9,878 nt of DNA from assembly GCA_003661015.1 (NCBI GenBank), contig QMVI01000022.1, positions 1 through 9,878 on the forward strand, written 5' to 3'. Source of the DNA: Methanosarcinales archaeon. GTDB taxonomy: Archaea; Halobacteriota; Methanosarcinia; DSM-18856; Methermicoccaceae. Numbering within the stretch: position 1 is the stretch's first letter; each line of letters opens with the position of its first letter. The notes beneath the pieces are model-generated. The model saw only the letters and a program-made list of their open reading frames with translations. It searched no databases and was not told the DNA's origin. The position numbers were made by a program, and so were the translations under genes. Of the stretch, positions 1-6,901 are shown in pieces.

Positions 1-3000
1 AACGATGGAACCGTTTATTTCAACCGTCAACTCATCCAAGGGTGTGACAATCACTCTGTCGTTTCCTACCTTCCTGAATGCTCCCCGCGAGTATCTGAAG
101 TCTGGCTCAACTCCCAATAATCTCAGAACCATCGACTCCATCACACCGTAATGTCTCATTGTCTCAACAGACCACATCGTGACTGCAATCTTCTCTGGGA
201 AATACCCATGTTCTTTATAATAATCAACAAGCATCTGGTCTGCAAGCTTCTTACCAATCTCCCACGTTGTTGGGTCTGGTACCTTCTTGGAATTGAATCC
301 ATAGAAGTTTCTGCCAGTTGGAAGAACTGCTGGATTCTGCACGGGGTCGCCCTGTTCACTTGGTGGCACATATCTCCCGTCAAGAGCCTGTATCAGATTC
401 TCGAGTTCACCAGAGGCATTGAGCAGAGTAAGAGTTTCCTTGCAGTTCTCGAATATATTGTTGATTGTGTTGTTGAGAATCTCGTCATCAATGGACTGGT
501 TTGTCTTCTGTTCAACAGAATTCTTGAACTGCCCAAAAGTACTACAATTCACTATCTCCTCTGCAAGCCATTTGGTCATGTTCTCGGCTTTTGAACGGTT
601 CTCAAGACCCTCCAGCCCACTTACCTCGCTTATATTCAGAAGGGTGTAGGAAAGATTCATCAGCTCGGTTGTATACATGGTTTCTATGAACATCACTGCT
701 TTCTCTTCACTGGGTCCAACGCCAAGGGTGTGTGTTCCGTAGGGTATTGTTTCAGATGCTATATTCTCTATGTATTCCACAATCCTTTCCACATCATCCT
801 CAAACGTCTCATTTGTCAATGTGAGGTTCAACTCTTCGCCAAGATGCATATCAGAGGCCACTTCTATTATGGACTGTCTTGTTTGATTCATGCCTTCTGC
901 ATAACCGATTTCCTTGTAGTGTTGATATCGTTCAAGATTGTACTTGAGGTTCTGAAGCTCACCGTACAGACCGCTCTGTGCGATTGGTGGGGTGAGGTGA
1001 CTGATCAACGTTGCATATCCTCTCCTCTTTGCCTGTATCCCCTCACCACCTCCATCAACTATGTATGGATAGATGTCAGGGATGTTGCCCAGCAGCAAAT
1101 CTGGATAGCTTGTCTCATTCAGACATACCATCTTGCCAGGCAACCACTCAAGCGTTCCATGTCTTCCCATATGTACAACAGCATGAGCACCAAATCCTCC
1201 ATCATCTGGCGATTTCTGTAGCCAGAGATAGAACGCTATGTATTGATGGGGAGGAGGAATCGTCAGATCATGATAGAGACGGTCCAAGTCTTCTTCCCAT
1301 CCCCTTGCAGGTTGTGGTGCAAGAAGTACATTCCCAAGCTGAATGGCTGGGATTACAATGTATTTCCTGCCATCTCTTTCAACAACCATCATATCGCCGG
1401 GAGGCTGTCCCCATACATTGATTACCTCATCCTGTACCTCTTGAGGAAGCTCGGAGAACCATCTTTCGTACAGAGATGCATCCAATAGTATAACCCTGTC
1501 AGCCAACTCCTCTAACTCGCCTGGAGCCCATGAACCTACATTACGTCCATATATCAATATCGTGTTCTGAAGTTCAGTTGAGTTCATCGGCTTCACATCA
1601 TATCCTGATGAATTCAGGGCATTCAGCACATTTTCGAGAGACTCGAAGAGGTTGAGATAACTCGCTCCAATATCATGCTTTCCGGGGGGATGGTTGAAGT
1701 ATATGATTGCCACTCTCTTCTCAGAGTTTGGCACATGTCTCAGATTTGCGTAAGCCTCAGCCTGACCCAAAATCCTTCTGAGTCTATCGTTTATGGGATA
1801 ACGCATATAGTCGTCCTCTGTTATCCTTGCCTCTGTGGCAATCGGACAGATCACACCATCCATCTCTGGCTGGTCAACCTTCCATGTTATCGCAAGACCA
1901 TGAAGCCCGTGGGGATTGTTCTCCCACTCATCATATGTCTGATAACTGAGAGAGATAGCCTTCAGAACTGGTACATCACACTCATCAAGAAGTTCCCAAG
2001 GACCATTTGCCCCAAAGAAGTTGAAGCTTATGATTGCATCCACCCTCGACGTATTATTTATGAAGAACTGGGTTATCGGATGTCTCCATGGAACATAACA
2101 TGCAACTGCATTGTAACCATCATCCTCCAGCATTCTTATCATGGCATCCTCTGTGTAGAGCTTGCCTTCCTGATAATCCCTGTAATACATCACAATACCA
2201 ATCCATTTTCCTTCGGGGTTGTAATGCCCACTATCAACATACCAATCGAAGAAATCATCCCAAGAAAGGAACAGATGGTCATATGAGTCGTTCATGTAGG
2301 TGCAGGAAGGACCATCTGGATGGTAGAGAGCAGAGGGTGGAACAACCATCGTTGGTTTAACATACTCCTCGAGGTCAGCTCTCTCATCAACAGTCCATGC
2401 GATGTATATGAACATCCTCTTGAGGTTCTCTGGCAAAACGGTTCTCCAGTACCCCGGACTCTTTGAGCTTCTGCTGAAAAGCTTCTTGAGGATAGTGGAT
2501 GAATTGTTTACGTTGTAGGCATACATCTGCTGTGAAGAGAAACCACCAATACCAAGAGCTTTTACCCCTCTATTGCTAGCATTTTCGATGGCATTTTTGT
2601 ACAGGGAGTACTGCCTGTCGGCAACGTACTCGAATATGATATCTCCGTTGAAGTTCTCTATCTCGTCTATCACGTATTGTGCATACATCTCATTCCTTCC
2701 AACCATCGAGAGAGCTGTGAGGTTTGCAAACCTGCAGTCTATTCCATACTCACCAAGCTCATCAACGATACCTGATATTGTGTCTGCATTTGGAAGTACT
2801 ACCAAAAGTATAGATGTTCGAAGAGGTTGCTCAACTTTTAAGTCAGCCCTTCTATCCAGTTCAACAGCGAGATACACCAAAAGTCTTCTAAGATTCTCTT
2901 TGGAGTATGTCCAGTATGAAGATACATTTTCCAGTATCTTATCATCGACGGTTGATAGATATTTTGCATCTGGTGTGAGGGGGATGAGTTCTCCTGTGAT

Positions 3001-3291
3001 GTTTCCGCTATCTATGGCGTTCTGGATAAGTGAGACGTTGTTGCCATCCACATCCAAAAGCACAATATCTGCACTCACCCCTGAAAACACATCGGTCAAG
3101 TTATAGACACTCACATTTATCGTGTCGTTGGATGGAAGAGGGCGTGGGGTGGTATCTGTGATGTATGCAAAGTTGGTGGAATTGTTAGAAAAATCAAGTG
3201 CCGACTCTGAACCATGCACTGAATCACATGCTAAGCCAGATATCCCCGCCATTAGAAAAATGAGCATACAGATATAACTGCGTGCCACCAT
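1..3291 (-). CDS. cobN: Exported cobaltochelatase CobN-like / Mg-chelatase H-like protein, 3' end outside window
   Basis: The minus-strand frame is open without any stop from the ATG at 3291 to base 1, giving 1097 residues of an unfinished protein. CobN/BchH proteins are the large porphyrin-binding subunits of ATP-dependent cobalto- and magnesium chelatases. Visible family blocks: HPPGKHDIG (534-542), HMGRHGTLEWLPGK (707-720), GGGEGIQAKRR (747-757) followed by SHLTPP (763-768), PYGTHTLG (850-857) and the ETMR block (1043-1046). Residues 1-22 look like a Sec signal peptide (hydrophobic core ICMLIFLMAGISGLA), and many N-x-S/T sequons follow, so I infer an extracellular location; a C-terminal anchor could lie outside the window. 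Residues 25-310 precede the conserved chelatase region and contain an internal duplication. An AGGAG site (3296-3300) lies 4 nt before the ATG. The family is certain; true chelation activity and metal are not, since exported ATP-dependent chelation is hard to explain. Confidence 0.9.
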   Translation of the reverse strand, partial: MVARSYICMLIFLMAGISGLACDSVHGSESALDFSNNSTNFAYITDTTPRPLPSNDTINVSVYNLTDVFSGVSADIVLLDVDGNNVSLIQNAIDSGNITGELIPLTPDAKYLSTVDDKILENVSSYWTYSKENLRRLLVYLAVELDRRADLKVEQPLRTSILLVVLPNADTISGIVDELGEYGIDCRFANLTALSMVGRNEMYAQYVIDEIENFNGDIIFEYVADRQYSLYKNAIENASNRGVKALGIGGFSSQQMYAYNVNNSSTILKKLFSRSSKSPGYWRTVLPENLKRMFIYIAWTVDERADLEEYVKPTMVVPPSALYHPDGPSCTYMNDSYDHLFLSWDDFFDWYVDSGHYNPEGKWIGIVMYYRDYQEGKLYTEDAMIRMLEDDGYNAVACYVPWRHPITQFFINNTSRVDAIISFNFFGANGPWELLDECDVPVLKAISLSYQTYDEWENNPHGLHGLAITWKVDQPEMDGVICPIATEARITEDDYMRYPINDRLRRILGQAEAYANLRHVPNSEKRVAIIYFNHPPGKHDIGASYLNLFESLENVLNALNSSGYDVKPMNSTELQNTILIYGRNVGSWAPGELEELADRVILLDASLYERWFSELPQEVQDEVINVWGQPPGDMMVVERDGRKYIVIPAIQLGNVLLAPQPARGWEEDLDRLYHDLTIPPPHQYIAFYLWLQKSPDDGGFGAHAVVHMGRHGTLEWLPGKMVCLNETSYPDLLLGNIPDIYPYIVDGGGEGIQAKRRGYATLISHLTPPIAQSGLYGELQNLKYNLERYQHYKEIGYAEGMNQTRQSIIEVASDMHLGEELNLTLTNETFEDDVERIVEYIENIASETIPYGTHTLGVGPSEEKAVMFIETMYTTELMNLSYTLLNISEVSGLEGLENRSKAENMTKWLAEEIVNCSTFGQFKNSVEQKTNQSIDDEILNNTINNIFENCKETLTLLNASGELENLIQALDGRYVPPSEQGDPVQNPAVLPTGRNFYGFNSKKVPDPTTWEIGKKLADQMLVDYYKEHGYFPEKIAVTMWSVETMRHYGVMESMVLRLLGVEPDFRYSRGAFRKVGNDRVIVTPLDELTVEINGSIV

Positions 3292-3295
3292 GAAA

Positions 3296-3300
3296 CTCCT
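3296..3300 (-). promoter_or_regulatory. Shine-Dalgarno site of the CobN-like gene
   Basis: Minus-strand AGGAG lies 4 nt before the ATG at 3291. It supports this start over the internal ATGs at codons 9 and 14, which would shorten the signal peptide. Confidence 0.7.
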
Positions 3301-3345
3301 TACTACACTACTATTATTAAAAATTTTCTAAAAATTAACACCAAG

Positions 3346-3353
3346 TTATAAAT
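3346..3353 (-). promoter_or_regulatory. Probable TATA box of the CobN-like gene
   Basis: Minus-strand ATTTATAA. Transcription starting about 27 bp downstream would leave a leader of roughly 30 nt carrying the AGGAG site. The region 3292-3436 is AT-rich and holds no gene. Assignment is by pattern and spacing only. Confidence 0.45.
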
Positions 3354-3379
3354 AATCAAGTTTATTTAACATTGATTAT
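3352..3379. repeat. Inverted repeat ATAATCAA / TTGATTAT, candidate operator
   Basis: Perfect 8-bp arms at 3352-3359 and 3372-3379 with a 12-nt spacer, so the arm centres are 20 bp apart (about two helical turns). One arm overlaps the proposed TATA box of the CobN-like gene and the other lies just upstream of it. A further TAATCAA is at 3401-3407. This geometry suits a dimeric regulator, but AT-rich archaeal intergenic DNA can make such repeats by chance. Confidence 0.4.
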
Positions 3380-3436
3380 GAAGAGTTGGTGTGAGTATGT
3401 TAATCAAATCAGTCAAATAAAACCTTTCCTCTTCAT

Positions 3437-3517
3437 GCGGGAGGCAGGATTCGAACCTGCGAACCCCTATGGGACAGGGACCTAAACCCTGCGCCTTTAC
3501 CACTCGGCAACTCCCGC
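3437..3517 (-). tRNA. tRNA-Leu, anticodon UAG
   Basis: The minus strand folds as a full tRNA: acceptor arms GCGGGAG / CTCCCGC, D arm GCC...GGC, anticodon stem CAGGG / CCCTG around the 7-nt loop TTTAGGT, a long variable arm (type II, as expected for Leu), and T arm GCAGG-TTCGAAT-CCTGC. The anticodon TAG is at 3482-3484 on the minus strand and reads CUA-type leucine codons. CCA is not encoded (the 3' flank is ATG), so it must be added after transcription. No intron is seen. It is transcribed away from lysA and toward the CobN-like gene. Confidence 0.97.
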
Positions 3518-3547
3518 TCTTGTCTATGTTATCAATATCAAATCAAT

Positions 3548-3559
3548 TAAATATAAAAA
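3548..3559. promoter_or_regulatory. AT-rich core promoter between tRNA-Leu and lysA (TATA box)
   Basis: TTAAATATAAAA is centred about 26 bp before the lysA ATG at 3579, which predicts a leaderless lysA mRNA; no Shine-Dalgarno site is present. The opposite strand of the same tract reads TTTTATATTTAA and lies about 30-40 bp before the tRNA 5' end, so it may serve both directions. Confidence 0.6.
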
Positions 3560-3578
3560 CATCTCATCACATTATCAC

Positions 3579-4850
3579 ATGTTCGAAATCGAGGGGCATC
3601 TTGAATGCAGGCATGGGCATCTCTTTATAGGGGGGGCTGATTGTGTTGGGATTGCAGAAGAGTTTGGTACACCTCTTTATGTTACTCATGAACAGAGGAT
3701 AAGAGACAATCTGAGAACAATAAAGAGGGCATTTCCTAACGCTGAACTTTTATACGCTGTGAAGGCGAATGGAAATCTGGCTATAATGAGAATAATCGCA
3801 CAGGAAGGGGCAGGTGCTGATGTTTTTTCGTCTGGGGAACTCTATATGGCTTTGCTTGCTGGTTTTCCGAAAGATAAGATTCTTTTCAATGGGAATTCGA
3901 AGAGCGATGAGGATTTGAGGGGAGCAGTTGAGAGTGGAGTCATGGTTTCAGTGGATTCAATGATGGAGCTTGAGAGTCTTTCTATGATGGCAGATGCGAG
4001 GGGTAATGAGGTAAAAATTGCATTCAGGGTGAACCCAGATGTATCACCTCAAACCCATCCAAAGATTGCAACCGGTCTCAGAACATCGAAATTTGGAATT
4101 CCGTCAGAGCAGATAATTAATGCGTATGAGAGGGCTGTTGAACTGCCGGGTGTTGTACCGGTGGGGATACACTTTCACATAGGCTCTCAGATACTCTCAG
4201 TGTCACCATTCGCCGAGGCTCTTGAAAAGGTGCTTGGCATTGTAAAGGAACTTCTGAACAGGGGAATTGAGCTTGAGTTTGTGGACATGGGTTCCGGTCT
4301 TGGAATTCCCTATGAGAAGGATAAGAAAGCTCCAACACCTCAGGAGCTGGCTGATGCGGTCCTTCCAATATTCGAGGAATGGTGTGAGGAGAACGGAGTA
4401 TATCCGAAGTTGATACTGGAACCGGGAAGGTATGTGGTCGGTGATTCCACTGTGCTGTTGACGAGGGTGAACAGTGTGAAGGGGAAGTTTGTGGCTGTGG
4501 ATGCCGGTTTCAACCTCCTAATAAGACCTGTGATGTACGATGCATATCATCATGTGGTTGTGGCGAACAAGGTAGATGTGCCACCTGATAAGACGTATAC
4601 GATAGTGGGACCTATATGCGAGAGCGGAGACATACTTGCAAAGGATAGAAGACTGCCAAAGATTGAAAAGGGGGATGTGATTGCTGTACTTGATGTCGGT
4701 GCATACGGATTCGCCATGAGCTCTCAGTACAACGGACAGCCAAGGTGTGCTGAGGTTCTTGTTCAGAAGGGGAGGGCAGAACTCATAAGGAGGAGGGAAA
4801 CATTTTCAGACCTGATACACACGCAGATAGTACCAGAAAGACTTCTTTGA
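3579..4850 (+). CDS. lysA: Diaminopimelate decarboxylase
   Basis: This 423-residue protein is a fold-type III PLP enzyme that decarboxylates meso-diaminopimelate to L-lysine, the last step of the DAP pathway, in the cytosol. Seen in sequence: YAVKAN with the PLP lysine K62, HFHIGSQ (198-204, histidine H200 over the cofactor ring), a phosphate-binding loop DMGSGLGIPY (236-245), EPGRY (281-285), and the CESGD block (347-351) that contributes the cysteine and glutamate to the neighbouring subunit's site, followed by YGFAMSSQYN (376-385). Length and order of blocks are normal for LysA. The loop has GSG where many homologues have GGG. The start is supported by the TATA box 26 bp upstream. Ornithine/arginine decarboxylase relatives are less likely given the CESGD and YGFAM blocks. 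It stops with TGA and is followed after 42 bp by the HIT gene, which has its own promoter. Confidence 0.95.
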   Translation: MFEIEGHLECRHGHLFIGGADCVGIAEEFGTPLYVTHEQRIRDNLRTIKRAFPNAELLYAVKANGNLAIMRIIAQEGAGADVFSSGELYMALLAGFPKDKILFNGNSKSDEDLRGAVESGVMVSVDSMMELESLSMMADARGNEVKIAFRVNPDVSPQTHPKIATGLRTSKFGIPSEQIINAYERAVELPGVVPVGIHFHIGSQILSVSPFAEALEKVLGIVKELLNRGIELEFVDMGSGLGIPYEKDKKAPTPQELADAVLPIFEEWCEENGVYPKLILEPGRYVVGDSTVLLTRVNSVKGKFVAVDAGFNLLIRPVMYDAYHHVVVANKVDVPPDKTYTIVGPICESGDILAKDRRLPKIEKGDVIAVLDVGAYGFAMSSQYNGQPRCAEVLVQKGRAELIRRRETFSDLIHTQIVPERLL

Positions 4851-4859
4851 GTGCATGAG

Positions 4860-4868
4860 TTTAAATAA
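4860..4868 (+). promoter_or_regulatory. TATA box of the HIT gene
   Basis: TTTAAATAA is centred about 29 bp before the ATG at 4893. No Shine-Dalgarno site precedes the ATG, so a leaderless or nearly leaderless transcript is likely. It lies in the 42-bp gap after lysA. Confidence 0.6.
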
Positions 4869-4892
4869 AAAAATTCGTTATAACAGATACTT

Positions 4893-5315
4893 ATGAAGTG
4901 CATATTCTGTGAGATCATAAACAAAAACATTCCATCATCCATAGTATATGAGGATGAAGGTGTGATTGCCTTTCTCGACATCAACCCAAGAACAAGAGGA
5001 CACACCCTCGTTGTTCCGAAGAGACATGTATCAAGTCTGGTTGAGCTGAGCGATGAGGAAGTGTGTGAGCTGTTCAGAGATGTTAAAAAGTGTGCAGAGT
5101 TGTTGATGAAAAAGCTTGGGGCGACCGGATTCAACATTGGTCTGAATAACGGACGCTCGGCTGGACAGCTCATCGAACATGTGCATGTTCACGTTCTTCC
5201 CCGGTATGGAGATGAGGGGAAGGGATTCGAGTCAGCATTCCCCATAGACGAGGAATTGGGTGAGAAAGTTAGGAATATGCCAAAGGGACTCATTGATTTT
5301 TCAACTTTGCCTTGA
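4893..5315 (+). CDS. HIT-family (histidine triad) nucleotide hydrolase
   Basis: A 140-residue cytosolic protein of the HIT superfamily, which hydrolyse nucleotide phosphoramidates or dinucleoside polyphosphates through a histidine nucleophile. The triad HVHVH is at 96-100, followed by VLPR. CIFCEI at the N-terminus (C3, C6) with H45 resembles the zinc site of bacterial and archaeal Hint-like members, and the block DINPRTRGHTLVVPKRH (29-45) is typical of the family. Length is normal. The substrate cannot be read from the sequence; Hint-type AMP-lysine or aminoacyl-AMP hydrolysis and Ap4A cleavage are the usual possibilities. The last 26 nt overlap the end of the oppositely oriented isocitrate dehydrogenase-like gene. 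It stops with TGA. Confidence 0.93.
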   Translation: MKCIFCEIINKNIPSSIVYEDEGVIAFLDINPRTRGHTLVVPKRHVSSLVELSDEEVCELFRDVKKCAELLMKKLGATGFNIGLNNGRSAGQLIEHVHVHVLPRYGDEGKGFESAFPIDEELGEKVRNMPKGLIDFSTLP

Positions 5316-6309
5316 TTGCCTCAACCATTTCGGATGTCTTGGCAGAGCCCCCAAGGTCGTATGTTGTATATTTCCCCTCGGCTATCACTCTCTCAACCGC
5401 CTTGAATATCGCCTCCGAAGCTTCTTGCTCTCCCAAGTACTCGAGAGCCCATGCACCTGCGAGTATGGTGGCTGTCGGATTCACCTTATCCTGTCCTTTG
5501 TACTTTGGAGCTGAGCCGTGTGCCGCCTCAAACATCGCATACGAGTCTCCGAAATTTCCACTGTACACCATCCCGATACTGCCAACGAGTGCAGAACACT
5601 CTTCAGATATTATGTCCATGAAGAGATTTGTTGATAGCAATACCTTCTGGTTGAAGAGTTGGGGATTCTTTATGATTTGTTGAGCCACATTGTCCACATG
5701 ATACTCCCACAGATCAACTTCTGGGAAGTATTCTTTGACGTTTTTGACAGTCTCAAGAAAGAGACCACATGTTCTTTTGAGGATGTTGCTTTTGTGAATT
5801 GCGACAACAGTGTCCCATCCTCTCTGTTTGGCGAGGGAAAATGCATATGTGCTTACCTTCTCACAGGCTTTTCTGGATACCTTTCGAATAGCAAGTGCAA
5901 CATCATCAGATACATAGAATTCCTCTCCAAAATACAACCCCTCAGTTGCTTCCCTCACACATACAAACTCCACCTCTCCGAGTGGTGCTTTTGTGTTCGG
6001 AAAACTCCTTATAGGTCTCACGTTCGCATACAAATTGAAGCTCTGTCTTATCGAAACAGCCACCGATTTTGGTGCATCCACATCCGGGGGCGTTGTGGTT
6101 GCACCTTTGAAGCAAGCATCTGATTCTTTGAGTATGTCCCATGTCTCATCAGGTATCAAAGTCTTTCCACCGTGTCTTTGCCACCACTCGTATCCCGCAT
6201 CGCACACAATTATCTCCACGTTTGGTTCTGTCTGTTCCATAACATCAAGAGCATGCTCTACGAGTTCAGGTCCAACTCCGTCCCCCTTTATCACTGCAAG
6301 CTTCTTCAT
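5290..6309 (-). CDS. icd: NADP-type isocitrate dehydrogenase-like protein (isocitrate/isopropylmalate dehydrogenase family)
   Basis: A 339-residue beta-decarboxylating dehydrogenase. The block HGSAPKYKGQDKVNP (264-278) has the Lys-Tyr pair (K269, Y270) which in E. coli isocitrate dehydrogenase binds the 2'-phosphate of NADP, so NADP use is expected. Substrate-site residues visible: S82, R88, R98, R120, Y126, K173, D206 and D232. The serine at the SxxxxxR position favours isocitrate over isopropylmalate. The position equal to E. coli N115 is alanine (A84), and the second metal-site aspartate is glutamate (E236). It would make 2-oxoglutarate and NADPH for glutamate synthesis. I chose the ATG at 6309 rather than the TTG at 6318 because a TATA box lies about 27 bp upstream, predicting a leaderless mRNA that starts there, and MKKLAVIKGDGVGPE is the usual family N-terminus. 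Homoisocitrate dehydrogenase remains possible. Confidence 0.82.
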   Translation of the reverse strand: MKKLAVIKGDGVGPELVEHALDVMEQTEPNVEIIVCDAGYEWWQRHGGKTLIPDETWDILKESDACFKGATTTPPDVDAPKSVAVSIRQSFNLYANVRPIRSFPNTKAPLGEVEFVCVREATEGLYFGEEFYVSDDVALAIRKVSRKACEKVSTYAFSLAKQRGWDTVVAIHKSNILKRTCGLFLETVKNVKEYFPEVDLWEYHVDNVAQQIIKNPQLFNQKVLLSTNLFMDIISEECSALVGSIGMVYSGNFGDSYAMFEAAHGSAPKYKGQDKVNPTATILAGAWALEYLGEQEASEAIFKAVERVIAEGKYTTYDLGGSAKTSEMVEAIKAKLKNQ

Positions 6310-6330
6310 GTTGCCCAATAGAAGGGGCTC

Positions 6331-6340
6331 ATATATAAAA
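6331..6340 (-). promoter_or_regulatory. TATA box of the isocitrate dehydrogenase-like gene
   Basis: Minus-strand TTTTATATAT is centred about 27 bp before the ATG at 6309. The spacing decides that ATG as the start of a leaderless mRNA. Confidence 0.65.
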
Positions 6341-6364
6341 GTGTATATAGTGAAAATTGATATA

Positions 6365-6375
6365 ATATATATACA
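6365..6375 (+). promoter_or_regulatory. TATA box of the tfe operon
   Basis: ATATATATACA is centred about 32 bp before the tfe ATG at 6402. With the opposing box at 6331-6340 it makes a compact divergent promoter region of 92 bp (6310-6401). No Shine-Dalgarno site precedes tfe, so the leader is absent or only a few nt long. Confidence 0.55.
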
Positions 6376-6401
6376 TTGAAACTCGATATTAATTATCGTT
6401 T

Positions 6402-6896
6402 ATGGTTAATGATGGGTTTGAATGGGTGGTCGAACAGGTCCTGTTGAGATTGCTTGGAAAAGATGGATACGAGGTAGTCAAGAGAATAAAAGAAGGAGAA
6501 TTCACAGACGAGCAGATAGCTGAAATGACTCATACTGACTTGAACATTGTAAGAAGAACTTTGTTCATCTTGTATGAGAACAAGCTGGCTGTTTACAGAA
6601 GGGAGAAGGACGAGGAAAGTGGCTGGCTTACGTACTACTGGAGACTGAGTTTTGAGAACTTCCCGAAGTATTTGGAGAGGGAAAGAAGAAAGCTTTTAAG
6701 AAAACTTGAGAGGAGACTGAAATACGAGAGAGAGAAAGTGTTCTATGTGTGTGAAGAATGTGGGATAAGAATTCCTTTTGAAGAAGCGATGGATATAAAC
6801 TTTTTATGTCCCAATTGTGGGGGTATGATGGTTCATTGGGATAATCAGCAAATCATTGATGTGATCGAGAAGAAGATTTCAGAGCTGAGGAAGTGA
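6402..6896 (+). CDS. tfe: Transcription factor E alpha subunit (TFE, TFIIE-alpha homologue)
   Basis: A 164-residue basal transcription factor. In archaea TFE joins the TBP-TFB-RNA polymerase pre-initiation complex and helps open the promoter. Residues 8-90 form the winged-helix domain (DEQIAEMTHTDLNIVRRTL is its recognition-helix region), residues 85-113 are a highly charged coiled-coil-like linker (ERERRKLLRKLERRLKYERE), and residues 114-145 form a zinc ribbon with C117, C120, C136 and C139. A final amphipathic helix (ISELRK end) follows. Length and domain order are normal for the family. It is the first gene of an operon: the next gene begins 5 nt after its TGA stop, and the tfe 3' end supplies that gene's Shine-Dalgarno site. 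Confidence 0.95.
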   Translation: MVNDGFEWVVEQVLLRLLGKDGYEVVKRIKEGEFTDEQIAEMTHTDLNIVRRTLFILYENKLAVYRREKDEESGWLTYYWRLSFENFPKYLERERRKLLRKLERRLKYEREKVFYVCEECGIRIPFEEAMDINFLCPNCGGMMVHWDNQQIIDVIEKKISELRK

Positions 6897-6897
6897 T
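6888..6897 (+). promoter_or_regulatory. Shine-Dalgarno site of the HD-domain gene
   Basis: AGGAAGTGAT matches the archaeal consensus AGGAGGTGAT at 9 of 10 bases and ends 4 nt before the GTG at 6902. It overlaps the tfe stop codon. It is the best evidence that translation of the HD gene starts upstream of the first in-frame TAG (6920) rather than at the later GTG at 6962, which has no comparable site. Confidence 0.75.
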
Positions 6898-6901
6898 TCT
6901 C

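Noticed and set aside
151..3106. Several plus-strand open frames of 76-203 codons across this region
   Set aside because: They lie antisense to the continuous CobN-like frame, have no recognisable domains or ribosome binding sites, and have compositions expected of shadow frames.
6310..6318. Upstream TTG start (6318) for the isocitrate dehydrogenase-like gene
   Set aside because: The TATA box at 6331-6340 places the transcript start near 6309, and the family N-terminus begins at MKKLAVIKGDG.
6341..6375. Inverted repeat GTATATA / TATATAC between icd-like and tfe as an operator
   Set aside because: The arms are low-complexity TATA-type sequence and one arm is the tfe TATA element itself; promoter function explains it.
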